Origin: Epiperipatus broadwayi | Taxonomy: Eukaryota; Onychophora; Udeonychophora; Euonychophora; Peripatidae | DNA length: 64,000 nucleotides | NCBI GenBank assembly: GCA_028023455.1 | Contig: JAQFVV010000003.1 | Location: 1,820,001-1,884,000, forward strand | Reading direction: 5' to 3' | Shown here: piece after piece, positions 1 to 13,845 of the stretch | How positions within the stretch are numbered: position 1 is the first letter of the stretch | Layout of the letters: the number at the start of each line of letters is the position of its first letter | Program-made: the position numbers and the translations under genes | The notes under the pieces: model-generated | Told to the model about the DNA's origin: nothing | Database searches by the model: none | The model's input: the letters and a program-made list of their open reading frames with translations, nothing else

Positions 1-3000
1 AAAATCAATTTGGTCTAAATTTTTTGATAAAAATGGCATCTAATAAATAAATATTAGATAAAAAAACATGTAAGGTTGATGATTGTAGTTTTAATAATGT
101 AAGTGATTATCTTTCTATATTTTTATTAATATTATTTAGGTTTAAAATGAGGCATTTTTATTTGGAAAATACTTTTTATCATTATGAAAATATTAAATAA
201 AAATTAGTTAAATAAATTATACTATTTTTACATAATACACACATATTTCAGTCTATCCTCGTAGTCTTTGTCAACTAATACTTTAAAAAGTCAACTGTCC
301 CATAATTCTGTGATCCTAATCTTTTTTTTCCTGCCTATTGATTAAGTCTTGCTTGCATTTATATATTGTACCGGTCAAAAAACATGTATCGGTCCAACAA
401 AAAACGGAATACAGGTAAAGTACCTCGAGTCCAACTATGTATGAGATATATATAAGTCAGTACATCATGGATTCTGCCCCATTTATTTATATCCCCAGGT
501 CAAAGATCTAATCAATAACATTTTTCAATAATAACATCAAATTCTTTCACTTTCACCATTCCAGAGCCAAGCTTCGGGCATGAGATTCATAATAATTCTA
601 TTTAATGAAATTTTGGGTGACTGCATTTATATATATAACTTAAAATTAAATATTAATCAAAATAAAAAATAAATGAAATGATTCCAACACACTGGAAATT
701 TAGTTTTATATATGTATTTTAACTCACTAATGATTTAAATTTATATTTTACTCAAGCTCACTAAAGCAAACATTCTTTACATTAGTTTTATATTTATATA
801 AGTAAATTTCTATGAAACCGCATCATGTAAGACTTGTTTACAGATAGCAGTTATCTTTAATTTATTATATTTTTCACAAAATTAATTTATTACATTAATT
901 AAACAATAAAAAAAAAACAAATTTAAATGACCAGGGATTTTAGTATAAGTTCTTCGTTCACATTTATTACAAAGTAGTGGGGATTATTTTGGTCACTCAG
1001 TATGTTTAAGATTTGGCAAACTGATTGTATAAAAAAAAAAATAAACATTTTTTCTTGATTTAAAGATTCTAAGACATTTTTATATTAAACTAATGTCCAA
1101 GAAAAAAACAAAACAATTATAACTTAATTGATTTGACATTTTACTCAAATGACATAAGAAAAGAAAATCATTTATTTTACTTTTCTTTCTAAAGAGAACT
1201 AATTCTCATTTAAATAACATTTTATTTTTATTTATTTTAAAAATGGACCTTGCTGGAACAGCGTTAAGCTATTAAAAATGAACTTACAGTATTTTTGAAC
1301 TGTAAGCTATTAAAAAAACAAGAAAGAACAGTTAATTATCAAGCATCCAAACCGGATGAATTTGACCTTCAATTTAGTCATTCTTTATAAATCTATACAG
1401 TGAATTAGTTAAACTAACATGGTTCAAACAATTACAGATTAAAGCAAAAGAATTGGTTACTCAGGCTGAAGATTCTCAAGTAGAATCATTTCTCTATGGC
1501 TTATGTATTAGATAGGCAATAAAATAAAAGTGAAACAATGCCCGGTTAATAAACATATGAATGCAAATGAAAGAAAACACATGTAGATTCATATGAGCCA
1601 CTTGACAGACACTTGCATGTCTACTCCAATGAAGAAAAGGGGTTCAGTATGTCCACTATGTTGTGACACAATATTGAATGGAGATAGGATTCATGGGAGC
1701 CCCATATCCACCTGTACAGATATCATAGACTACCCAACTCTACCTCGATTACTCTCCGGCCCACAGACACGCAACTGGGAGTCATATTCTAACACAAATA
1801 AATGACCATTTTAGGTCTATCCAACTACTCCGAGCATTCCTTATTAACCTGAGATTTTATAATAACCAGATGGAAATAATTATAATTAAATAGCCTTAAA
1901 TGATCTAATACTGCATAAAGATCAACCTGCACAACCAATTACTTCATGTAAATATTTAACTGATAAGACAACATATATATAGAATAAAGAAAAATATTTC
2001 TTGAAATAGATTCCTTCTTCTCACTTTCCTAATTTTAACTTTTTTAAAAAAGGCAAGATAATTAAGTGACACTTTTCCAGCAGTACTATTTCTAGGTCAA
2101 AATATATAGCATTTTATTTTATTTCAATTTAAAAAAATCTAAAGTTATAGAATCCCATCCTGGGAAATCTATAGTAAAACTATTTTAACTATTAATGTAA
2201 GTATATTTTAATATACATATTTTTGACGTAATGTCACTTGCAAGAAAAATAAAACAATTTATTTTATTTTGAAAACTAATTCTTTCTTGGCTAATCTCCC
2301 TTCTTGATGAACCTAATTCGCTCTTTAGCAAATTATCTTCTTTGAACCCTCATGAGTGAAGTTTGTAAAAAAAAAAAAAACAACAACAAAGCATCATATT
2401 TTATACTGAAATTAGTATAAAAACAAATAAATATCATTTTCATTTTCAATAAACATATAAAAAATATTGTGAGCTTGAGCTATAAAAAATTATAATTAAT
2501 TTAAAAAGAAAGGGTTAAAGAGTTGATTAGGCATTTACGATAAAATTAATTGCATACTTTTAAGCTTTAAAAAGTTATAATTACATTCTAGTGATAATTA
2601 ATTTAGAAGGTTTTAAATTTGGATGACAGGATTTGAACTCTTGCAGCATTTACCTGGATGTTCCCTGGAATGAGGGTGTGGGCCAATGTTAATGGCCAAT
2701 AGCATTTTTCAAGACAGACTATGGCAGCAGCATAATAGGAGGTTTGGGTCTCAGGAAGGAATGGCAGTGACTTTCCCTTGACTACTCAATGAACATTGCA
2801 ATGAGCATGGAGATGTTCAGCAACTCTCAACTTTCTCTTTTTGTTTTTTCTTGAAAAAAAAAACAAACAAACACTATTTATACGGTAGCTCAAGTGTTTG
2901 GACTATGCACTACCCGAGGTGATTTTTCTTCGGATTTTGTCTGATACAAAAGAAAATTATACCTTTTTTTTATTTTGGGAAAGTTTAAACCTAGATAAAG

Positions 3001-4446
3001 ATCGATAAAGATTCTTGTATAATCTTATGTTAGTTTTATTTATCTATTGATATGGAATCTCCATTAATGAATTAATAAAAATTCCAAAGTAATGGATTTT
3101 TATAATTTCTACATACTTCAATTTTACATTTATTTTAAACTTCTTATTAAGGTAAAAATCTCCCAAAAAGGCCATCTTGGATTATTAAAAAAATACATTT
3201 TAAATATATGTATAAAACACATACAAAAATTCAAAACTTATATTTGATTTTTTCCCCCAAAAAGAATACAATAATTTAGTGGGTTAGTGTAAATAAAACA
3301 ATATTATGTGTATGTACTTCCCGAAATAAATTCTAGTAATTTATTCAAGATAGTTGTATTTTAAAATATTATAATGAGACTAATAAAAGAAAACATTAAA
3401 AAAATATACACTTTTATATTTATATTTTATACATGGATGGGCTTCAATTGAACCCTCTTGGTAAGTGGCTAGGTGGATCAGACGGTGAAACAGAAAATCT
3501 GAATCAGATTTACTATTTCAATATTAACATAGCTTCCTTAAATTTTCTTTTAGTACACTTTAATTCTGTATTTAGTGAAAGTTTATTTTTAATTATATGC
3601 TTAATAATTTATTGTTTTGCTAAAATTATTTATGTTCATAACGAAAACTTTCTTTGCCGTTAGTAAAATAAATCCGATTACAGACTATAGCATAAGGATG
3701 CTAAATACAAATTAGGTAAGATATATTTCCACCCTATTATAATTGCACTTCATTGCTACATATTTTATAAGTTTGTTTTCAATTATATAATGAAAAAATC
3801 TTGTGCAAAACTTTTTGGGGGGATGGGTGTTAAATATTACCATTTTATCTTACCAAATGACTTGCTTCCATATTTTCAGTATTTTTTGACCTCAATAAAT
3901 AATCTTTCAAAATTACCATTATTTTAAAAATAGTGAAAATTAAAAAATTGAATTTCTTTTTAATAATTTGAGTTAATCAGCTTAATATCATTACAGCATT
4001 GACTATAATGTGTATCTTGAATTTTAGTAAAAGTTGAATCACACACCCCTATGGGAATTGAACAAATGGTTTATCTTATTTTTTAATAATTCTTACAAAT
4101 ACATACCTTGTGATTTATTAACTGCAACTACCTGTTTTGCCTCTGATAGAATTTGGATCTACACAATTCTCAGATCATTGGAGATTTCTTTTGTGATATT
4201 ATGCCTATTTTAGGTAGGCATCTCACAGCCAGATCAGCTAATATCCAATTCTTAAGCACTAATTGTGTATTTAAATATTATTAGAAGGTAAAACAAGAAA
4301 GAACAATATTCAACAATCAATAGTAGTTTGGTGAGTAATATCTAATCCCTGACCTTGTTATAAAACTTGGAAAATTTCTGATAAAGCTTTGACTTACCTG
4401 GAATTATTTAAAATTGTTGTACTTAAGATCAATAAATAATGGCGTA
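1..4446. other. AT-rich DNA without recognisable gene
   Basis: No open frame here looks like a real protein and I recognise no repeat family. Short homopolymer A and T runs are common. Two patches are less AT-rich than the rest: about 1590-1800, and about 2630-2800. The second contains, on the minus strand near 2628-2645, a sequence resembling a polymerase III B box (GAGTTCAAATCC) and may be the end of an old SINE, but I could not find a matching A box or a second copy. Likely intergenic or intronic. Confidence 0.6.
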
Positions 4447-4454
4447 TTCTAAAT

Positions 4455-6087
4455 CAGCATTTCCCAACCTTTTTTGGCTCATGTACCACTTGGTAGTACA
4501 TCACGCTAAATTGTACCACTTCGTAAAAATGATTGTATTTCGAGAAATTTGTTATTGCGAATGTGTTATTTTATTTGCATTATAAATATTATAGGGTGAC
4601 CATGTATGTATTCATATCTCATAATGAGACATTACATTGAAACATGCCTAAATGTCATGCCAGATTATAAACTCACTGAAATTATAAACTCACTGTAACA
4701 TATTTATATGTATGTGTTTGTTCAAAGTTTCATATTTTTTCCAAAATCATTTATTAAAGATTACATTATTACATTAAAGGTTATTTGGTACATATTTTGT
4801 TCAAAGTATTTTCTCATTCCTTCATTTGGTTTTCCCAAATTTGAGTCTGTTTTCTTTTATTTTTTGGAGCATCTTGCTATTGGTTGGGCCATGGAGAGGA
4901 TAAATCCAGCATGTCCCAAGTCATGCTAAAAATAACCTCAGGGGTTATCAGGCTATCTCTTGTTCTTGTTTTCTTTATATTGTTCAGTATGAAGTTAATA
5001 GAATTAAAATTTTGATGATTAAATACTAGCTTACATCTAGTAATCCACAATAGATGATCAAAAATTAATGAGAGTCTAATTTCTGGGTATGATCCTTTTC
5101 TGATACATTCTTTCAAATTAAATAATTTAGATTGATTTGCCTTGATCCGACTCATTGTTTATCTACTATTTTGTCATATTTCGTTTACTAATAAATGGTT
5201 TTAATAAAAACACAAAATTATAAAAAACCAATTAGTATATTTTCTTATCATAATCAAATATTTTTATAAAATAAATTTAATGAGATCTTTGTGCTTGTTT
5301 CGAACAACATAATTTTTTGAAATTTGGTTCAAAAGATGCGAGGTATACCCTTAAGTCTACAGCTGCGTTCAATCTATTTCGATACTTATTTTTTTTAAAA
5401 ATATATGAAGAAAAAGCTCTTCCTACTAATTCCATAATAGTAAACGCTAATAATAATTTAAGAGCTTTCTCAGAAAGTTGTTCATATATCTTTAATGTTT
5501 AACCAAAAATTAATTAGATTGTGTCGTTTGAATTCTACTTGTAAAGTTCTGTCACATGATAATTCTATTAAATTTTTTTTATCCTTTATTGATAATGATG
5601 TAGCTTTTTCCAAATTTTCTGCATAGAAGGGGTTTGAAATCCAATTATCATTTGTGTTTTCGGGTTTTGGAAAATATTCCATGAAAGACAATTTTAATCC
5701 TGTTAAATGTGCTATTATATTTTCTCGTATATCTTGAGACAGACTAACCTTATTTTCAAATAAAAAAAATATGTAGAGTTTCGAATACTTCCAGTTGATT
5801 GTTTTCGATACTTATATATATTACTGTTTCCAAAAATCTAATTTTTTAATAATACTTTCAATTTTATCATTAACATTAAAGATCGTTATCGACTGTACAT
5901 ATTAACAACTTTACTGTATAATATTATTAATTAAAATAATTTTTATGAATTATAGGAAAAAAACGTTTCTATATTTTTATGATTTAATTTTTTTTTATGT
6001 CCGCCATTATTGATTATTTTTCGTGTACCACCAACTAGCAACTCGCGTATCACCAGTGGTACGTGTACCACAGGTTGGGAAACACTG
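4455..6087 (-). mobile_element. hAT DNA transposon, decayed (ZBED5/SCAND3-type)
   Basis: The ends are inverted repeats: the left begins CAGCATTTCCCAACC and the right ends GGTTGGGAAACACTG, each followed inward by the GTACCAC motif typical of one large animal hAT group. The flanks TTCTAAAT (4447-4454) and TCCTAAAT (6088-6095) form an 8-bp target duplication with one mismatch, the length expected for hAT. Inside, on the minus strand, is the C-terminal part of a hAT transposase. At 1.63 kb the element is about half the length needed for a full transposase with its BED zinc finger, so it is an internally deleted, non-autonomous copy. An open stretch at 4877-5155 (minus), downstream of the transposase stop, matches nothing I know. 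Confidence 0.9.
5277..5765 (-). pseudogene. hAT transposase C-terminal fragment (broken)
   Basis: Read on the minus strand from about 5765, the first part contains NWISNPF, then LIELSCDRTLQVEF and FWLNIKDI, matching the region before and into the hAT C-terminal dimerisation domain of ZBED5/SCAND3/ZMYM6-like proteins. At about 5485-5490 the frame is lost, and the next frame carries IYEQLSEKALKLLLAFT, then KYRNRLNAAVDLRVYL, ending near KLCCSKQAQ and a stop at 5277-5279. These are the hallmark blocks of the dimerisation domain (LSEKALK, the RNRL block, and the DLR block). The start, the BED finger and most of the catalytic RNase H-like fold are missing. It cannot encode an active enzyme. The family call is from motif recognition and is strong; the exact 5' limit is approximate. 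Confidence 0.87.
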
Positions 6088-6095
6088 TCCTAAAT

Positions 6096-7164
6096 GCAAA
6101 AACAATTTTTAATAAAAGTTAACAATGATGAACTATCGTGAGTCAATTTTTTTTTTAGTATCATAAATGTAATTAGAAAGTTTTAGAAAACTGTTTAAAA
6201 ACATTGAACTTTTCGTTAATTTATTCAATATATATATATATATAAAATTTAAAAAACGAGTTAAAGAAGTTTTAAAATCAGATATGATTGTAAGAATGAT
6301 TTTAGCATTTTTTAATTATTTGGAATCACTTTAGAGATTAAATCTTTTTAAAGTAGTAAATAGTTTATATATTTTTAAAAAAATTAAATTTTTCACATAT
6401 TATTTAAAGAGATTGGTGAAAACTATCCAAAGATCACCAGAGCTTAGGAAAGTAATTGAAAAAGTTGCTAAAGACAACAATTTGACTAATGTCTTTTGTA
6501 CAATTCTATGAAAGTTAAAATCAATAGTTAATTTGAGAGTGTATAATTGCCAGAAGATATCGCAAAAGCTAGAGTTTAAAATGAAAAGATTACAAAAATG
6601 GGAATTAGCAAATGAAGCAAAATAGTAAAAGAAGTTGTACTGAGAATATGGTAAAAAAAAAAATATTGATTTTCATTTTTAAAAAAAACTTTTAAAATTC
6701 AAATGAATATACATAATGTTAAAAATCTAATTTACATACAAAACTGCAACATATTTAAAAATATTTAACTCTAAGCGTGTATTAGAAGCTGATTTATAAT
6801 TTGGTATATTAAAATCTATATAAAATAAAATAAAGTCTTTTACTCACATAAATATACTAACAAATAAAATAAAATTTCACTAAAAATAATAAAAGTAGGT
6901 TTTCTTTAGTTTTCATAGTATTCGTAATATTATGTGCCTAAAATGAAGCATGTGTTGTTCATATTAGAAGTAATCTAAGAATAATTCTAAACATGAATGA
7001 TGCAAACTTTTGTTTTAGTTGAATAATATCAAAAATACTGTAAAAGTTGAAAAAACATATTTACTTTTTAGTATATTTATATTGTCTTTACTTTTTAATG
7101 TATTTGTGTGAATAAAAACATTTTTTAATATATATATATATTATTTTTTACTTTTACTTTTATA
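6096..7164. other. AT-rich DNA, possible weak coding relic
   Basis: Mostly A/T runs. About 6400-6660 on the plus strand reads as a lysine- and glutamate-rich peptide broken by several stops (for example PEDIAKARV, then NEKITKMGISK). That could be an old LINE C-terminus, but the resemblance is too loose to call. Nothing else seen. Confidence 0.4.
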
Positions 7165-7280
7165 AGTACAGGGGATTTGAACTCAGATTTTCAAGCACCA
7201 TTCAACTATCCACACTATCTCATATAACTGATATACATGACCACACACATGTAGAAAAGATAAATAAAAAAAAACCAATT
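7165..7280 (-). repeat. tRNA-like SINE candidate, copy 1
   Basis: This stretch matches copies at 17538-17722 and 21651-21775. In minus orientation it carries GAGTTCAAATCCCC, close to the polymerase III B box, preceded by about 35-40 bases holding a GATAGTGTGGATAG stretch comparable to an A box. That spacing is what a tRNA-derived SINE head would show. The body beyond the promoter region is short. The family identity is inferred only from these three internal copies. Confidence 0.5.
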
Positions 7281-10200
7281 TAAATACAGTTTAATAGTGC
7301 TAAATGACAGCAGCACAAAAAATTAAAAATTAAATTTATTTAGAGCTGTGCAAAAATTGTTTACAAATTCTAAAAAATATATTGTCATCAGGTAAGCCTA
7401 TATATGCAAAGTTTCAACTACAAATTGGGAATGTGTGTAAATTGAGTTACATGATTTCTTAGACAAATGGTAATATAAACAGAGTAAGCTAAATAAAAAC
7501 AAACTTATTTTTAATGAACCCCTGCATTCAAATTCTTTATATCAAAAGTAGAATAGAATATTGCGATTATGTTTTCATATAGTTTTACATGATTGAATAA
7601 TAATATCACTGATGGCATGTTATCATTGCTTTTCATATCTTTAACACAATTTATTTTAAAACATTTTACAATTAGTTATACAATTTAACAAATTCTGTTA
7701 TTTAAAATGCCACAAAGTGGTACAACTTCCATTGTAGAATTTTTAAATTATTTTTACTGTTCCATTCTAATAATGTGTTTCTCTTTTGACAATCTTCAAA
7801 TTTTGTCTTTCTATTCTTCATAGTCTAATTCACACTACTTTGCTGATTTTTTATAAACATCTTTGTTATTTCTATCAGATGATCTACACTTAATAATTTA
7901 TGTTAAAGTCTTTCTGTTTTTTCTGATATATTTAATCATATAAAATGTCTCTCTTGTACATCATATTTATTGTTTGATCTAATACAATTTATTTGATTCT
8001 TTTCTATTAAATGTTTGTTTCAATGATGTGTAATTATCACTCTGCTACTTTAGATAGTATTACAGTCTGGATACAATATTATATCTTTTCATTTTTATTT
8101 CTTTTATCTTTTTATTTTATAGAATTGAGTTCAGAACTCTCATAATATTTCATTGCTCAGATGCTAAATCTCTTATGTGTTTACTCCCAAATGCATAACA
8201 ATTCTTCTTTCATATACATTTTCATGATTCAGTGCTTTTTCAAATGCTTTTCCAACTTACCTCAGGTTTCTGTTTCTAGTGATTGCTATTCATAACTAAA
8301 TGTTCCAGATTTAAACCTTTGTGCACTTGTCTACAAAAAGCAAAGAATGCTCTTTATAAATAACTACAAAATTTATATTTTTTTTTTCTGATTTTTTTAA
8401 AAAAAAAAATTCATTTAAGCATTTGATGTTATCTGATTTCAGAAAAATGAAAGCAAAATAAATAAAAACCAGCACATCCAAACTGTTATACTTTATAATT
8501 GGGTTTTAAATTAAAAGTCAAATTTAATTTAAAAATTTTCAAATCACAAAAAAAGCTTAAAGCCCAAATTAAGATTTTTTCACTAATAAAAAGTGTTACT
8601 TCTTTTGTCAATCAATAAAAATCTTATGTATCAGCCAATTTACATAGCAAACATTTGCCAGAATAAAATATGTTCTGTTTTAAATATAGACAACAATTAA
8701 ATCAATTTAATTTTATTTTACTTTATTTAAAAAGGAGCATTAAGCACTTATTTTAAATAATTTGAGGAATAATAAATTAATAATATAATGTAACATTTAA
8801 AACTGACACACTAAAATAGCTATAATAAATTTTAATGTACAATGATGAAAGTCTTTGTATAAGAAAAATCCTGATTTGGGTGTTAACATGAGAGAACTTT
8901 TTTATTCTCTTACACAAAGAATTTATAATTTGATATTAAAAATTATTATAGTTGTTTTAATGGATAAGTTTAAAATAAGTTACAATATAAGTAGCATATA
9001 CATTAAACATTTTTGTAATAGAAAAATAAAATAATTCTAAAAAAAATGATTTTTCCATCTAGCATTTATTTAGACAATGGTGGTCTATATATGTTTGCAC
9101 ATATATAAATGGATAAGAACTATAAAAATCCATGTTCTCTAGTGAAAGATAGCCAACCATCTATATCTATCAGAATCTGATTGCACTGTCATCTGATGTG
9201 CTTATATATTGGTTTTGCAGAAATCCTATAATTTTTAATATTGAAACAATATGTTTCTTAATTCAAAAACATTATCTAGTTATTTAAAAGAAAATAATAT
9301 TATATATGACTAATCCATTAGTAACAATATTTTTATAAATTAGAGATAATTTTGATAGCAGTGAAAATGAATACTGGAGGAAGTCTCTAGCTTGGATTAA
9401 CTGGAAAAAATCTGATTTGATTGAAGTGCATATTAGAGGCCATTTAAATATTTTTTCCAATATATTTAAAATAAAAGAAAAAATAATAGTGATTTCTAGA
9501 GATAAAAGTTATTTACTAAGATCATTACAAATCATCTAAACCGATCTTTGGATTGAGATTAAGAAAAAAAAAACTAACTGAATTTAAAAATGATTATAGT
9601 ATCGTAGATCACACGTAAATATTGAGAGAAGTTTGCATTAGAATTGTAGATTATGAAAGGCATTTAATTGTACACAAGCAATTTATGATTAATAATAAAA
9701 ACATTAACATTAATACATTAAATTCTAAACTATTTACTACCATTCTTTAGTTTAACGACAGTCAGTCAAATGGCACCTAAAATTCAGTGTCTCCTTTGGT
9801 TTCCTTCTCATTAATTACACATTTGCTTTGTAGCTATTAAATGTTTTATCTTTAAAAACACATTTATCATTATCATTTTGCATAATCTTGTATTAAGAGG
9901 AAAGATGCTAGTGATTATGAGAAACACAATTCCATTTTCAGAATAATTAATTAATGATAAGACTGTCAGAGATTATGAAAATATTATGTGAGAAAAAGAT
10001 GCATAAGGAGAATTTATTACTGTTAATAGATTTTATTATTTTTAAAAATATAAATTTAAAATATAATTATGGTTAAACTTTATATTAAATAATTATATAT
10101 ATATATTTAATATTTTAAATGCACATTGTAAAAAACACACACATTTAAGTGCACCTATTTATGTCATTGAATTGGTTTACTTATTATTCTAAATAAATTC

Positions 10201-11063
10201 AACCAGTTTGTAAATTAGTTTTATCTTAAAGATTCAGTGATCAAAAAAGTAGACAATTATTTATTTATTGTGGCAACCAATAATAAGTGGTGGATAATTA
10301 TTATAAACTTATATAAAGTAATGTGACTACAAGATATAAAGCTAATTTTTCCTAAAGCAAATTATGTCATGCTCTGTGCACAATAAATAAAAGAGTCATG
10401 CATCACAATAATAATAAAGTTTAAATATAAACAGGGATGGTACATAATGTCTTATAGTTCTCGACTGTTGTAATAATTTGAATATAAATGTACAAATAAT
10501 GAAGGTGCAATTACTAATACCTAATACATATAAATTTATGCAAGTAACAAAGATATCTATTGGATATGGAGCCTTGCACAATATAGGTGAGTTCATTACT
10601 GCCTTTCCTCTGAGCCTTTTCCACTACATGAATTCAAAAATATTGTGAGAGACTTATTATTAAAATACTTAAAAATATTAATTGATTTGCCTCAATTAAT
10701 ACACTATATATAAACATATTTGTATGTATAACTGTAAATCAAATGCATTTCTACACACATATGAATATGTTCCCAAATATTAATGCATTTTCTAATTAGC
10801 TAGCAATAAAAGTAAAATGGTATATAGTTACTAATTTTTGAAAAGTAAACAATAAAAATCAAAATTATGTCATAACCATAGCCATTAATTATAGAAAATC
10901 TTTTCAACATTATCAGTCATAACTCAGAAACAGCAGAGCTCATTTATATAAGTCATATGTCAATTATATTTCCTAAAAAGTCTAAAAGTTTTTGCACAAA
11001 TTTATTAACTGCACTATTTTTATTGCAAACAAACATAGTCATGAATATACTTTATATATATAT
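7281..11063. other. AT-rich DNA without recognisable gene
   Basis: No credible coding frame and no repeat that I could match elsewhere in the window. From about 7600 to 8340 the plus strand is pyrimidine-rich, with many TCT and CTTT steps. Short AT dinucleotide runs occur near 10090. The open frame at 10396-10596 (minus) has no recognisable motif. Confidence 0.55.
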
Positions 11064-12457
11064 TGTAACGTTTTTCCATCTGACTAGGTCTCCGTTATAC
11101 ATATAAATGTACGAGTTTATCAAGTTATGCAAAAAAAATAAGAAAGTTGTATTTCTATTTCTAAAAACATAACTATATTTCCTGATCAACTCTACCTAGT
11201 AATTGTTACAATTTGCGCTATTGACAAAATCAGCTTTTAATTTCTTTGATCAGGGTGCTAGGATTCATATAAGAATCCACTGAAATCTGTCACCAGCACA
11301 TCTTGCAAGTTAAAAAGAAAAAACACTTTTAAAAGACACTATTATATTTTACCATGACTAAAATTATTTCCTAACTATTATTATTCCTGGAACTTATTAA
11401 ACATATTGGCAAAGGTAAATTATATTTTTTAAATATCATTAAACTAATATTAATAAATTTAATAATAAATACTAATAATCATTATTATAAATACTAATAA
11501 TCATTATTAACAATGCACAAATGAAAAGTTGATATTAGAAATAAATATTTTTATTCTAATAAATTAAAATAGAGAAATTACTAATTAAATAAATTGGAGA
11601 GAACACATGCTAATCCAGACATGAATCCATTAATAAAAAAAATAACAGTTAAACATTTATTAAAAAGTTCTTGGTTAAATAACAGTCTCTTGATCAATAA
11701 GATTAAAGTCTCTATCAGGGTTTTATTATATGTATATTTTTAAGAATGGTTTATAAACACTTAGTTTAGTCACAATTGGGAATAAGGAATCATAGCTTAC
11801 CGGTAAGTTTAGCGAGAAGGTTGTAGATTACTATGCATAGTTTTTTGGGTTAGAATGAGCTCAACTATTGGTTATAAGTTGATCTTGTAGTCTATTTGCC
11901 TAGTCAGTCACGAAGCCTTTTCTGGTGTCCATCTTCAGGCATGATGTCTGCAGAAGCTCCGGTTCACTCTGACATGCAGAATTATTTCCATATAGGGTGA
12001 TCCTGGATATATTTTGTTATCCCGGAATGACTATAGAGAAACAGATGAAACAAGACCCTGATCAAACTGGCCTCTGTCTTTTTATACTTGAGGTCCAGTT
12101 TTCAGACTTCTGCGCATGTTATTATCATGGCATTTTTGATTCATAATCTTGTACAGTCTTTACTCATTTTTTAATTACAAAGTTCTCTTTTTTTTAGCAA
12201 ATCTTTTGGCCATCTTTAATTAGCTAAAATATTTTTATTTTAGCTTATCTAGATTAGTGATTTGTGTGTCTTTTGTTCTCTCCAATTTTTACTTTTATTT
12301 TTAATTACGTAAAAAAATATAAAAGACTATTTTAACTTTCACTGTACGTTTTTTAAAAAAAATTATACTACTAAAAAAAAAAATCTAAGTTTACTCTTTT
12401 TTTTATAGCTTTTACCAAATGCCAATATATTTGTATCATGTATAAATAAACAGTACA
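11064..12457 (-). mobile_element. Solo LTR, family A, copy 1
   Basis: This 1.39-kb unit begins TGTAACGTTTTTCC and ends CAGTACA on the plus strand, with (AT)n on both sides; ATAT could be a 4-bp target duplication but the dinucleotide run makes that uncertain. A second, clearly related copy lies at 29309-30743, colinear over its full length. Both share a CTTACCGGTAAGTT block, an ACTTCTGCGCA block, and a TATA-like box on the minus strand about 370-385 bases from the right end. TG...CA ends with short inverted TGTAAC/GTTACA and an internal promoter fit a Gypsy-type LTR in minus orientation. No internal region is attached, so it is called a solo LTR. A non-autonomous DNA transposon with a short inverted repeat is the alternative. 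Confidence 0.65.
12078..12086 (-). promoter_or_regulatory. TATA-like box of family A LTR, copy 1
   Basis: Reads TATAAAAAG on the minus strand and is conserved at the equivalent place in the second copy (30351-30359). It supports reading the element as a minus-strand LTR with its own promoter. Confidence 0.5.
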
Positions 12458-12810
12458 ATATATATATATTTTATCATTGCAAAGCAGAAGTTACTATCTC
12501 CCATAAAGTTATGTAGCATCAAAAAACAGTGAAAAGATAGAATGAATGATGATTGCAGAATATTTAGTCTATACATAAATTAAAACAGTAGACAAAATGC
12601 ACTGTATAATTTAAAAACCAAGTCAAAAAATAAGTTTTACTAACAGCAGAACTCAAAGATACACTGCTATCATTTTATATTTTTATTGGTTTTTGTTGCT
12701 ACATAAATCTCAATGCTACACAACTCTGCAAAAGATAGTTGCTTTCTTCACAATTACAGATGTTTAGAAATTATGATTACTATATTGATTAGTAGTATAT
12801 ATTTTTATAA

Positions 12811-12812
<2 letters not shown>
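12458..12812. other. AT-rich DNA between LTR and microsatellite
   Basis: Starts with an (AT)n run next to the LTR end. Nothing else is recognisable. Confidence 0.5.
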
Positions 12813-13146
<334 letters not shown>

Positions 13147-13740
13147 TTGAATATGTAAAAATATAAATACACACAACTATTGTGCAGTTTTTACTTATTA
13201 TAATTAAATAAATAATTACTTGCTATAAGAATCATAGTTTTATTGCTAGTTGAATAAAAAGTTAATTGTTGGTTTAATATACTTACAAGTTTAATAGCTA
13301 GTTATTATATATTATATATGTAATTTAATTATGTTACATACATTATTTAATGCAATGCAAGATATATATAAAATATTGTTCTCATTATTTATAGCCTCAC
13401 TTATATATTTCTTTAGTAATTATTAATTTACACCTTATTGCAAAAAAAAAATATTATCATTTGTTTTATATATGTATTAAAGTGTTCAATATTTTTGATC
13501 AACCTATGTATACATTTTCTCATTGTTAACATTAAAACTGTAGCAACATTTTAAATGAGTTCCACTAACTGTCTTCTGATTAGTAGAGGTTCAGATAGAT
13601 TTCTAATATTTGAACATCTCTTTAAAAATCTTGAATAACTTTTACTCTTCAGAAAATGGCTGATGAGACCTAGTTAAAATGGTATTATGCTGCTAATGTT
13701 AACAGAAAATACAAAATATAAGTTCATATATATATATATA
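13147..13740. other. AT-rich DNA without recognisable gene
   Basis: Nothing recognisable; a short (AT)n run at 13727-13740 leads directly into the next repeat. Confidence 0.5.
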
Positions 13741-13845
13741 TTACCTAGTTGATGACTTGTGTGATCAAGTCGAAACGTTGGTATATTAATATTTAAATTT
13801 TTTAACACGTATGAACCCACAAAATCTGTCTTTTATATATACACA
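13741..13845 (+). repeat. Penelope-like repeat with hammerhead-like motif, copy 1
   Basis: Shares about 100 bases with 31900-32010. The core at 13748-13777 has TTGATGACTTG, a short loop, then CAAGTCGAAACG. A GATGA box, a perfect hairpin (CTTG...CAAG) and a following CGAAAC resemble the hammerhead ribozyme core that is common in the terminal repeats of Penelope-like retroelements. The pairing is not textbook (an extra base pair or bulge beside GAAAC), so activity cannot be claimed. After the motif both copies continue with the same AT-rich stretch and an AACACG block. Confidence 0.5.

Noticed and set aside
2628-2800. Possible SINE with a B-box-like sequence (minus strand)
   Set aside because: No convincing A box at the right distance and no second copy in the window.
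4877-5155. 92-codon minus-strand frame within the hAT element
   Set aside because: Lies downstream of the transposase stop and resembles no known protein.
6400-6660. Lys/Glu-rich peptide with several stops, possibly a LINE C-terminus
   Set aside because: Similarity too loose and frame broken; could be chance in A-rich DNA.
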